Of a stretch of 22,135 bases of DNA, positions 14,822-22,135 are shown one piece after another. Source of the stretch: an uncultured Arcanobacterium sp. (lineage in GTDB: Bacteria > Actinomycetota > Actinomycetes > Actinomycetales > Actinomycetaceae). The stretch spans positions 1 to 22,135 of the forward strand of contig NZ_CAMXYE010000013.1 in assembly GCF_947253055.1 (NCBI RefSeq), read 5' to 3'. The notes beneath the pieces were generated by a model that was given only the letters and a program-made list of their open reading frames with translations, made no database searches and was not told the origin of the DNA. Position numbers and translations under genes: made by a program. How positions within the stretch are numbered: the first letter of the stretch is position 1; each line of letters starts with the position of its first letter.

Positions 14822-17382
14822 CGGCAGAAGTTCAGCAAGAAATGGTCACTATAAAAATTGACGGCAAAGAGATGTCGGTGCCGAAAGGCACGCTCATCAT
14901 TCGGGCGGCGGAAAAAGCAGGTGTGCATATTCCGCGTTTTTGTGATCACCCACTTCTCAGCCCCGTAGCTGCTTGCCGCCAGTGTTTAGTGGAAGTAGCT
15001 AGCCCGAACCGACAAGGGGTAGTGGCAAAAATGCCGAAACCGCAGCCGGCTTGTTCCACTATGGTAGCCGACCAAATGGAAGTATATACGGCCGCTACTT
15101 CGGAAGTTACGGAAAAGGCACAGCGGGGGGTAATGGAGTTCTTACTCATTAACCATCCGATGGATTGCCCGGTTTGTGATAAAGGCGGAGAGTGCCCCCT
15201 ACAGAACCAAGCTCTTTCAGATGGGCGCACCACTTCGCGTTTTATCGATGTAAAGCGCACCTATCCGAAGCCGATTTCCGTATCGGCGCAGATTCTCTTA
15301 GATCGTGATCGCTGCATTCTCTGCCAGCGTTGTACCCGTTTCTCAACCCAGATAGCGGGAGATGCTTTTGTGCAGCTCCAAGGCCGCGGCGGAGGCACTC
15401 CAGGTTACGAAGTGCATCACGGTCTGCACGGTTCGCAAATTGGGAATTTCGATGGCGGCGTACTCGATTTTGCTTCCGCGGATGCCACTTCCGAATCGGC
15501 AGCAAATGAATATGCGGGCTCGCGCGGTTTACCAGGAATTGCGAGTGGTTATTGCGCTGGCCCAGTTGGTGCAGCCGAATCTGATGTGAATGGGCATCCT
15601 TTCGTCTCCTACTTCTCGGGAAATATAATTCAGATTTGTCCGGTTGGAGCTTTAACCTCTGCTTCCTATCGTTTCCGGGCGCGGCCTTTTGATTTAGTGT
15701 CTGTGCCTTCCGTGACTGAGCACGATGCTTCTGGATCTGCAATTCGCGTAGATTACCGCCACGGTAATGTGCTGCGGCGGCTAGCTCTAGAAGATCCGGA
15801 AGTGAATGAAGACTGGATTACCGATAAAGATCGTTTCGCTTTCCGTTGGCAGAACGGGGCAGATAGATTGCGTTCTCCGCGCGTCACCGGTTTGGAAAAC
15901 GCTTCTTGGTTTGCCGCCGTAGACGCGGCAGCTACGCAGCTTCGTAAATCACAGCGGGCAGGCGTAATTATGGGGGGGCGTTTGCCGCTAGAAGATGCAT
16001 ATGCCTATGCGAAATTCGCCCGCTGCGTCCTCGGAACTAACAATATTGATTTCCGTACTCGCGCGGGAAGCAGTGAAGAAGATGCTTTCTTAGGAGCAGT
16101 AGTAGCTGGTCAGGGGCAAGGAGTTACCTACTCCGAAATTGAAAAGGCTGGCCATGTGCTATTGGTCGGGCTGGAAGCCGAAGAAGAATGTGGTTCTATT
16201 TTCTTGCGTCTGCGGAAAGGCGTATTGGCAAAGAGCACTTCGGTATCAGTAATTTCTACTTTTGCTACGCGGGGCACAGCGAAGATGGCAGCGCGTTTCT
16301 TGCCCGCCCATCCGCAAAAGGTAGGCGCTTTACTAGATTCCATCGCCGAAAGTGCCAGTGCTGATTTAGGGAATCTTTATCAAGATCTTACGCAGCCGGA
16401 ATCGGTGATTCTGGTCGGAGAGAGAGCCGGAGATACTCCCGGAGTACTGAGTGCACTCTTGCGTTTGGCAGCGCGTACCGGTGCCCGCTTAGCGTGGGTA
16501 CCGCGGCGAGCTGGCGATAGAGCTGCAATCGAAGCCGGCGCTATGCCTAATTTATTACCAGGTGGCCGGCCGGTAGCAGATGCAGACGCCCGAGCAGAAA
16601 TTGCCCAGGCTTGGGGTGTGGAAGATTTGCCTGCTGCTTCGGGTTTGAATACCGAGCAGATGTTAGCGGCAGCAGCTGCCGGTGAATTAGATACGTTAAT
16701 TCTGGCGGGAGTAGAACTCACCGATTTACCGGCCGGAGCTGCTGCAGCTCTCGAGCGGGCTTTCGTAATTCAACTTGAAGTGCGCGATAGTGATACCGCA
16801 GCTTTTGCAGATGTACTCTTCCCCGTGGCTCCGCCGGTAGAAAAGGGTGGAACCTTCATTAACTGGGAAGGAAGATTGCGTCCCTTCGGTCAGGTACTCA
16901 CTTCGGTGGCAGAGCCAGATCGGGTAGTGCTAAACGATATTGCGGCTGAAATGGGAATTGATTTACGGCTCGCTTCTCTGGAAGCCGCTGTAAAAGAATA
17001 TACGGCGCTTCCGCGCTGGGCAGGAATTCGTATTGCCTCTCCAAATGTAGAAGCAACTCCGGTTAATGCTTCCGGAATTGTGCTCTCTACCTGGAAGCAA
17101 ATGCTCGATGGTGGTGCACTACAGGGCTTCGAGCCTTATTTGGCAAATACTGCTCATAAAGCGGTGGCGCTGCTTTCGCCTGCTACTGCGCAGCAAGCGG
17201 GAATTACCTCGCAGCTGCGTCTGCAGGGCCCGGATGGTTACTTAGAATTCCCAGCGGTGCAAGTAGATATGCCCGACGGAGTAGTATGGGCGCCGCAGAA
17301 CGCGGTTGGCTACTCGCTATCCTCTATCGGATTGAGGGCAGGAGCGGTAGTTACGCTAGAAAATGTCGAGGTGGCAAAGTGA
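14818..17382 (+). CDS. nuoG: NADH-quinone oxidoreductase subunit G, N7 cluster lost
   Basis: NuoG is the 75-kDa subunit that relays electrons through several iron-sulfur clusters and carries a molybdopterin-oxidoreductase-like domain. It is 854 aa. Visible ligands are C42, C53, C56 and C79 for the [2Fe-2S] cluster; H113, C117, C120 and C126 for the His-ligated cluster; and C166, C169, C172 and C274 for the next [4Fe-4S] cluster. The four N7 positions keep the C-x2-C-x3-C-x27-C spacing but read T300, D303, S307 and T335, so that cluster cannot form. Residues about 188-258 are an extra Gly/Ala/Ser-rich segment between the third and fourth ligands of the 166-274 cluster, where relatives have only a short loop. 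The C-terminal domain (about 340-850) is poorly conserved, as is usual. ATGA overlap with nuoF and GTGA overlap with nuoH support both ends. Confidence 0.95.
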   Translation: MTAEVQQEMVTIKIDGKEMSVPKGTLIIRAAEKAGVHIPRFCDHPLLSPVAACRQCLVEVASPNRQGVVAKMPKPQPACSTMVADQMEVYTAATSEVTEKAQRGVMEFLLINHPMDCPVCDKGGECPLQNQALSDGRTTSRFIDVKRTYPKPISVSAQILLDRDRCILCQRCTRFSTQIAGDAFVQLQGRGGGTPGYEVHHGLHGSQIGNFDGGVLDFASADATSESAANEYAGSRGLPGIASGYCAGPVGAAESDVNGHPFVSYFSGNIIQICPVGALTSASYRFRARPFDLVSVPSVTEHDASGSAIRVDYRHGNVLRRLALEDPEVNEDWITDKDRFAFRWQNGADRLRSPRVTGLENASWFAAVDAAATQLRKSQRAGVIMGGRLPLEDAYAYAKFARCVLGTNNIDFRTRAGSSEEDAFLGAVVAGQGQGVTYSEIEKAGHVLLVGLEAEEECGSIFLRLRKGVLAKSTSVSVISTFATRGTAKMAARFLPAHPQKVGALLDSIAESASADLGNLYQDLTQPESVILVGERAGDTPGVLSALLRLAARTGARLAWVPRRAGDRAAIEAGAMPNLLPGGRPVADADARAEIAQAWGVEDLPAASGLNTEQMLAAAAAGELDTLILAGVELTDLPAGAAAALERAFVIQLEVRDSDTAAFADVLFPVAPPVEKGGTFINWEGRLRPFGQVLTSVAEPDRVVLNDIAAEMGIDLRLASLEAAVKEYTALPRWAGIRIASPNVEATPVNASGIVLSTWKQMLDGGALQGFEPYLANTAHKAVALLSPATAQQAGITSQLRLQGPDGYLEFPAVQVDMPDGVVWAPQNAVGYSLSSIGLRAGAVVTLENVEVAK

Positions 17383-18713
17383 ATACAGCTACGAATCAGA
17401 TGATTGCCGATTTTTCGCAAGATACCTGGTGGATATGGGTATTAAAAGCAGCCTTTATCGTACTGTTTTTAATATTCTCCGTTATCTTCGCCTTGTGGTT
17501 TGAGCGGCGTCTCTTGGCGCGGATGCAGAATCGGCTGGGGCCTAATACCGTAGGTCCTTTCGGTTTGCTTCAGTCTTTCCCAGATGCGATTAAACTTCTT
17601 TTCAAAGAGGACTTTAACCTGAAAGGTGCGGATAAGGTCGTCTACCTGATCGCTCCGGCAATTTCGGCTCTCTGTGCTTTCAGCATTATGGCAGTGGTGC
17701 CGCTCGGGCCGGGGGTATCTATATTTGGTATTCAAACCCCCTTGCAGCTCACTGATTCTCCGGTGGCCATGCTCTTTGTGCTGGCGATTGCGGCCTTGGG
17801 CGAATACGGATTAGTACTCGGTGGTTGGTCTGCGAAATCTACCCTGCCACTCTACGGTTCGGTCCGTTCGGCCACGCAGATGATCTCTTATGAGTTGGCG
17901 CAGGGGTTATCCTTAGTGACGGTATTTATCCTCAGCCGCACAATGGCCACTTCTGGAATTGTGGCGGGGCAGCAAGAGCTCTGGAATGTACTTTTGCTGG
18001 GTCCGGCTTTCATAATTTATTTCATCACTATGTTCGGTGAGGCAGGGCGTTTGCCATTTGACCTTATCGAAGCAGAAGGCGAAATCGTAGCGGGTGCTCA
18101 CCTGGAGTATTCCTCCATGAAATTCGGTTGGTATTACCTTTCGGAATACATAAATATGTTGAACCTGTCGATGCTCGTCACCACTCTTTTCTTTGGCGGT
18201 TGGCGCGCGGGCCCCTTGCTTACGAGTCTGTTCGGATTCTGGGGTGGCGACCCCAATACGGGTTGGTTGCCCATGTTGTGGTTCCTTATCAAGACTTGGC
18301 TTTTCGTAGCCGTATTTATTTGGGTACGTGGTACGCTGTTGCGCTTCCGTTACGATCAATTTATGAAACTGGGCTGGAAAGGCTTAATCCCAGCGGCCCT
18401 GATTTGGCTCACTCTCGTGGGATGCGTATTAGGGGTGAATATGACGCTGGGTATTAACGTGCAAGCCGTCATGCTGATACTTTCGATTGGTTATTCAGTA
18501 ATCCTCTGCATTTGGGGATTAGGAGATGATCGCTTACGGCCTACGCAAGCGGAGCTAATTAAGGCACGCGAGCAGGAAGAATTTGCTGGTTTTGAAAATG
18601 GTTATCCGGTGCCGCCGCTTCCTGGGCAGCATCTTCCCCCTTCTGTACGAGCGGGAAGAAGGAAAAATTATGCAGATGCAGAAGCTGCGGTAGAGGAGGT
18701 TAAGGATGTCTGA
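17379..18713 (+). CDS. nuoH: NADH-quinone oxidoreductase subunit H
   Basis: NuoH is the membrane subunit that completes the quinone chamber and links redox chemistry to pumping. The start is GTG at 17379, which overlaps the nuoG stop (GTGA) and has GAGG (17368-17371) 7 nt upstream, giving 444 aa. The frame open to 17286 lies inside nuoG. About eight hydrophobic helices occur between residues 15 and 390, followed by a hydrophilic tail of about 50 residues, as I recall for actinobacterial NuoH. NRLGPNTVGPFGLLQSFPDA is the classic signature. The second signature reads FDLIEAEGEIVAGAHLEYSS, which departs from the usual DLPEAEGELVAGYHTEYS at a proline and at the Tyr/Thr around the His. The gene overlaps nuoI by 8 nt. 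Confidence 0.95.
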   Translation: MNTATNQMIADFSQDTWWIWVLKAAFIVLFLIFSVIFALWFERRLLARMQNRLGPNTVGPFGLLQSFPDAIKLLFKEDFNLKGADKVVYLIAPAISALCAFSIMAVVPLGPGVSIFGIQTPLQLTDSPVAMLFVLAIAALGEYGLVLGGWSAKSTLPLYGSVRSATQMISYELAQGLSLVTVFILSRTMATSGIVAGQQELWNVLLLGPAFIIYFITMFGEAGRLPFDLIEAEGEIVAGAHLEYSSMKFGWYYLSEYINMLNLSMLVTTLFFGGWRAGPLLTSLFGFWGGDPNTGWLPMLWFLIKTWLFVAVFIWVRGTLLRFRYDQFMKLGWKGLIPAALIWLTLVGCVLGVNMTLGINVQAVMLILSIGYSVILCIWGLGDDRLRPTQAELIKAREQEEFAGFENGYPVPPLPGQHLPPSVRAGRRKNYADAEAAVEEVKDV

Positions 18714-19374
18714 AGAGTATGAGTTTCAACAACCAGATAAAGCTCTGTACAGTCCTAATAAAAAAGGGCCACTCGGCAAGCTGCTTGCTCCAGTAGCCGG
18801 ATTCGGGGTCACTTTCACTACGCTTTTCCGCCCCACGGTGACGGAGCAGTATCCTTTTGAAAAGATTCCGCCGCGCCCGCGCTACCACGGTTTACATCGA
18901 CTGAACCGCTATGCAGATGGTTTGGAAAAGTGTATTGGCTGTGAGCTTTGTGCTTGGTCATGCCCCGCCGATGCTATTTATGTGGAGGCAGCTTCCAATA
19001 CGCCGCAAGCACAGTATTCTCCAGGAGAACGCTACGGGCGGGTATATCAGATTAATTATCTGCGCTGTATATTCTGTGGTTACTGTATCCAGGCTTGCCC
19101 GACTCGTGCGCTGACTATGAGTACGGAATTTGAGATTGCCGGGCAGCATCGGGAAGAAATGATTTATGAAAAGCAGGATTTGCTGGTTCCGCTGGCAGAA
19201 GGAATGCTCAATCCGCCGCATCCGATGGTGGAAGGCACTTCTGATGCAGAATACTACCGGGGGCAAATTACTGGCCCCACGGAAGCGCAGGTAGATTGGG
19301 TGCGCCAGCACCGTCCCGGCGATGAATCTATTTCTACGGCCGTCACTGCTGGTACTGAGGAGGTAAGAGCCTGA
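18706..19374 (+). CDS. nuoI: NADH-quinone oxidoreductase subunit I (clusters N6a/N6b)
   Basis: NuoI is the 23-kDa ferredoxin-like subunit that passes electrons to NuoB. It is 222 aa. Two full [4Fe-4S] motifs are present: C76, C79, C82 and C86 (CIGCELCAWSCPADAI), and C121, C124, C127 and C131 (CIFCGYCIQACPTRAL). The N-terminal part contains FRPTVTEQYPFEKIPPRPRYHG, the usual membrane-contact helix and loop. The C-terminal 80 residues are an acidic tail. GAGGAGG lies just before the ATG, which overlaps the end of nuoH by 8 nt. Confidence 0.97.
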   Translation: MSEEYEFQQPDKALYSPNKKGPLGKLLAPVAGFGVTFTTLFRPTVTEQYPFEKIPPRPRYHGLHRLNRYADGLEKCIGCELCAWSCPADAIYVEAASNTPQAQYSPGERYGRVYQINYLRCIFCGYCIQACPTRALTMSTEFEIAGQHREEMIYEKQDLLVPLAEGMLNPPHPMVEGTSDAEYYRGQITGPTEAQVDWVRQHRPGDESISTAVTAGTEEVRA

Positions 19375-20306
19375 TGATGCCGAATTTAGAACCTTTAGAA
19401 ATTTCGCTGGGCGAAACGATACTTTTCGCTCTGCTGGCTTGTTGTATGGTGCTGTGCGCTATTTATGGCTTACTTATTGCCCGAAAAGCGGTATATACAA
19501 TCATTTCGGTGCTTTTCATTATGGTGGGCTTAGCATTTATCTACACCATGCTCGAAGCGCCTTTTATGGGAGTGGCGCAGGTGGTGGTATATACCGGCGC
19601 AATTTTGATGATGTTCCTCTTCGTATTGATGCTCATCGGAGTGGATTCCGCGGATTCTCGGCATGAAACTTTGCCAGCTCCGCGCCCGGTAGCCATTCTG
19701 GGCGGGACGGGTATTCTCTTCGTCTTAGCTGCAGTAGTCTGGACTTCTACCTATCCAAAATCGGCTGGTTTAGCAGCTGCGAACGCGGAAACAAATCCGT
19801 TCGGCGTAGCGCGGCTAATCTTTTCTAACCATATTCTCACCTTGGAACTCACTGGCACGCTTCTAATAATTGCTGCTCTGGGTGCCATGACTCTTACCCA
19901 TCGGCAGCGTATTAATAAACGCATTACGCAAGCTGATTTGGCCGAAAAGAAAATTAAAGATTTCATAGAGCAGGGCGAGCATCCGGGAATTAAACCCAAT
20001 GCGGGTGTGTACGCCGAATCTAATTCTTCTACCAATCCGGCGCTTACTGCTTATGGAGAGCCGCTGGAAGGTTCGGTAAATAGAATTTTGCAGATTCGCG
20101 GGCAATCGCGGAGCGTGGAAGAAATTTCGCCCGAGACGGTAGCGCGTATTTCTGCCGGTCAGGTACCTTCTGGTCCCGCTACTTATGGAGTGGTAGGCAG
20201 GAGCACTCTTCCGGGAATGCCGGGAGAAAAAGCCCCCGTATATCCGGCAGAATTCGCTGCGGAGGCGGAGAAAGCAGGAGCCGCAGAAGCGGAGGAGCAG
20301 AAATAA
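19374..20306 (+). CDS. nuoJ: NADH-quinone oxidoreductase subunit J
   Basis: NuoJ is a membrane subunit with a flexible helix that takes part in coupling. It is 310 aa, longer than the roughly 184 aa of E. coli NuoJ. The five expected helices fall within residues 12-180; the third holds MGVAQVVVYTGAILMMFLFV, the conserved signature. Residues about 185-310 are a soluble, Glu/Ala/Pro-rich extension containing SVEEISPETVARI. Actinobacterial NuoJ proteins are often extended here, although the sequence itself looks unconserved. The ATG at 19374 overlaps the nuoI stop (TGATG). A second ATG follows directly, but GAGGAGG (19357-19363) suits either. The TAA overlaps the nuoK ATG. Confidence 0.95.
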   Translation: MMPNLEPLEISLGETILFALLACCMVLCAIYGLLIARKAVYTIISVLFIMVGLAFIYTMLEAPFMGVAQVVVYTGAILMMFLFVLMLIGVDSADSRHETLPAPRPVAILGGTGILFVLAAVVWTSTYPKSAGLAAANAETNPFGVARLIFSNHILTLELTGTLLIIAALGAMTLTHRQRINKRITQADLAEKKIKDFIEQGEHPGIKPNAGVYAESNSSTNPALTAYGEPLEGSVNRILQIRGQSRSVEEISPETVARISAGQVPSGPATYGVVGRSTLPGMPGEKAPVYPAEFAAEAEKAGAAEAEEQK

Positions 20307-20605
20307 TGAATCTCTTGTATTACGTGATATTAGCTCTAATTCTCTTCGTAGTAGGAGGAGCTACCGTACTGATTCGCCGCAATGGCATAATTGCTTTGCT
20401 CGGCGTGGAAATTATGCTTAATGCCTGCAATTTGGCATTTATTACCTTCTCGCGGATGTGGGGAAATTTAGAAGGGCAAGTATTTGCTTTCTTCGTCATG
20501 GTAGTAGCCGCCGCGGAAGTGGTAGTGGGATTAGCAATTATTGTCACCATATTTAAGACCCGCAGGTCGGCATCGCTTGACGGTGTGAACCTGATGAAGA
20601 ATTAA
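20306..20605 (+). CDS. nuoK: NADH-quinone oxidoreductase subunit K
   Basis: NuoK is a small proton-channel subunit related to MrpC. It is 99 aa with three helices (about 3-22, 28-49 and 58-84). The two buried glutamates required for pumping are E35 (LLGVEIMLNACNL) and E71 (VAAAEVVVGLA). GGAGGAGCAG in the end of nuoJ provides the ribosome site, and the start overlaps the nuoJ stop (TAATG). nuoL follows after 19 nt, the largest gap within the nuo block. Confidence 0.97.
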   Translation: MNLLYYVILALILFVVGGATVLIRRNGIIALLGVEIMLNACNLAFITFSRMWGNLEGQVFAFFVMVVAAAEVVVGLAIIVTIFKTRRSASLDGVNLMKN

Positions 20606-20624
20606 GGAAGCAGGTGTAATTATT

Positions 20625-22135
20625 TTGATTACGGAACTTCTTCCCACTGCTCCAGCAGCAATGCCGGCTGTGGGGGCGATTAATCTAATTTGGCTAGTAA
20701 TTGCGATTCCACTGGCCGCATGCGCTGTTTTACTTCTAGCTGGAAAAGCAGCCGATAAGTGGGGGCACTGGTTGGCTATCGCCGCTGCGGTTTGCTCATT
20801 CGGTATCGGTCTAGCCGCTACTCTGCAGTTGGCTGCGCTCGATGCCAATGCGCGCATTCTCGAATCCACTCTTTTCACTTGGGTGGCGGGCCCGGATATG
20901 GTGGTCGATTTCGGCACGCGCGTAGATCCGCTTTCCCTCACCTTCGTCATGCTGGTGACCTTCGTCGGCACCTTAATCTTCATCTACTCGGTAGCCTATA
21001 TGGAGCATGACCCCGAACGGCGTAAGTTCTTTGCATATCTGTGCTTCTTCGTAGCTTCCATGCTCATGCTGGTATTAGGGAATTCTTATTTGGCGCTTTT
21101 CCTCGGTTGGGAAGGCGTAGGCCTGGCCTCTTATCTATTGATTTCTTTCTGGAATCAGGTACCTGAGTATGCCACTGCCGGTAAGAAAGCATTTATTATG
21201 AATCGCGTTGGCGATTTGGGAATGCTTATCGCCATGATGGCCATGGTAAGTAACTTTGGTTCAGTGAACTTTACCGATGTGAATGCCGGTCTAGAAAGAG
21301 CCTCCTCGGGGCAACTGACCTTTATCGGTATTTTCTTGCTCCTGGCTGCCTGCGGTAAGTCGGCGCAATTCCCCTTGCAAGCCTGGCTGGGAGACGCCAT
21401 GGCAGGCCCAACTCCGGTATCCGCTCTTATTCACGCGGCCACTATGGTGACGGCAGGTGTATATTTGATGGTGCGTTCTGGGGGAATTTACACCGCAGCT
21501 CCGGCGGCGGCTCTCGCAGTGACGATAATCGGTTTAATAACTCTGATATTCGGAGCAGTAGTTGGTGCCGCAAAAGACGATATGAAGAAGGTACTGGCCG
21601 CTTCGACGATGTCGCAGATTGGATATATGATGCTGGCGGCCGGCTTAGGCCCGGTAGGCGCTACTTTCGCTATTTTCCATTTGGTTACGCACGGTTTCTT
21701 CAAAGCCAATATGTTCTTGGGCGCCGGCGCCGTCATGCACGCCATGAAAGAAGAAGTAAATATGCGGGGCTTCGGTGGGCTCGGTAAGCATATGCGCATT
21801 ACGCGCGCTACTTTCCTCTGTGGCTATCTGGCAATTATTGGAGTGCCTTTCCTTTCCGGATACTATTCCAAAGACGGCATTATTGAAGCTGCCTTTACGG
21901 GCAGTGGAATTCGCCCGTGGATTTACGGATTGATTACGGTACTCGTAGCCGGGCTGACTGCTTTCTATATGTCGCGCCTGTGTTTCATGATTTTCTTCGG
22001 AGAAGAGCGGTGGGAAAAGCAGGGGGCAAATGCTCACCATCCGCACGATCCTTCCCCGTTCATGTGGGTACCGATGGCTGTATTAGCTGTTGGATCACTC
22101 GGTATTGGCGCAGTTTTGAATTACGGCGGTTTCCT
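20625..22135 (+). CDS. nuoL: NADH-quinone oxidoreductase subunit L, C-terminus beyond the window
   Basis: NuoL is the distal antiporter-like pump of complex I. About 503 codons are visible and the frame is open to the right edge. The likely start is TTG at 20625, with AGG (20612-20614) 10 nt upstream; the first in-frame ATG (20661) would drop twelve residues. Conserved elements are FLGWEGVGLASYLLISFW with the pumping Glu near residue 163, AGKKAFIMNRVGD, GKSAQFPLQAWLGDAM with Lys near 245, PTPVSALIHAATMVTAGVY, AASTMSQIGYMMLA, HGFFKANMFLGAGAV and FLSGYYSKDGIIEAA. The last visible region is a His-rich loop (NAHHPHDPSP). The remaining C-terminus should include the long lateral helix. nuoM and nuoN would be expected next. 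Confidence 0.95.
   Translation, partial: MITELLPTAPAAMPAVGAINLIWLVIAIPLAACAVLLLAGKAADKWGHWLAIAAAVCSFGIGLAATLQLAALDANARILESTLFTWVAGPDMVVDFGTRVDPLSLTFVMLVTFVGTLIFIYSVAYMEHDPERRKFFAYLCFFVASMLMLVLGNSYLALFLGWEGVGLASYLLISFWNQVPEYATAGKKAFIMNRVGDLGMLIAMMAMVSNFGSVNFTDVNAGLERASSGQLTFIGIFLLLAACGKSAQFPLQAWLGDAMAGPTPVSALIHAATMVTAGVYLMVRSGGIYTAAPAAALAVTIIGLITLIFGAVVGAAKDDMKKVLAASTMSQIGYMMLAAGLGPVGATFAIFHLVTHGFFKANMFLGAGAVMHAMKEEVNMRGFGGLGKHMRITRATFLCGYLAIIGVPFLSGYYSKDGIIEAAFTGSGIRPWIYGLITVLVAGLTAFYMSRLCFMIFFGEERWEKQGANAHHPHDPSPFMWVPMAVLAVGSLGIGAVLNYGGF

Noticed and set aside
1..22135. tRNA, rRNA, CRISPR array, insertion sequence or prophage
   Set aside because: No cloverleaf-like sequence, regularly spaced direct repeats, transposase or phage motifs were seen in reading both strands.

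Overview
The window is a respiratory-chain locus from a Gram-positive actinobacterium of moderate G+C. The encoded Men and Nuo proteins resemble mycobacterial and other actinobacterial versions: MenB and MenD motifs, separate NuoC and NuoD, a NuoG with a mycobacterial-type layout, and a MenJ-type reductase. The use of TTA leucine codons and the moderate base composition suggest the Actinomycetaceae rather than a high-G+C streptomycete or mycobacterium. That placement is inference, because no rRNA is present.

Layout. Positions 1-1209 (minus): the start of a gene cut by the window edge (possibly menE), then menB. Positions 1339-4083 (plus): menC and menD, divergent from menB. Positions 4338-5813 (plus): a membrane-anchored HtrA-type serine protease, ending at a strong bidirectional-looking terminator. 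Positions 5900-6182: a decayed C-terminus of a sortase-anchored surface protein. Positions 6160-7566 (minus): isochorismate synthase (menF/entC type). Positions 7598-9712 (plus): menG and menJ. Positions 9709-9801: an unlabelled 30-codon ORF joined to both neighbours by ATGA overlaps. Positions 9798-22135: nuoA to nuoL, with nuoL cut by the right edge.

How it works together. MenF, MenD, MenC, MenE(?) and MenB convert chorismate to 1,4-dihydroxy-2-naphthoyl-CoA. MenG methylates demethylmenaquinone and MenJ partly saturates the isoprenoid tail. The nuo operon encodes proton-pumping complex I, which reduces that menaquinone with NADH. The locus therefore makes both a quinone and its main reductase. 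MenA, the thioesterase step, NuoM and NuoN are not seen here; NuoM and NuoN would be expected just beyond the right edge.

Main points to check: the doubly coupled 30-aa ORF between menJ and nuoA; the loss of all four N7-cluster cysteines in NuoG with their spacing kept; a Gly/Ala/Ser-rich insertion in NuoG inside the N4-cluster domain; a triplicated heptad insertion in the isochorismate synthase; two inverted repeats before menJ; and the surface-protein relic.
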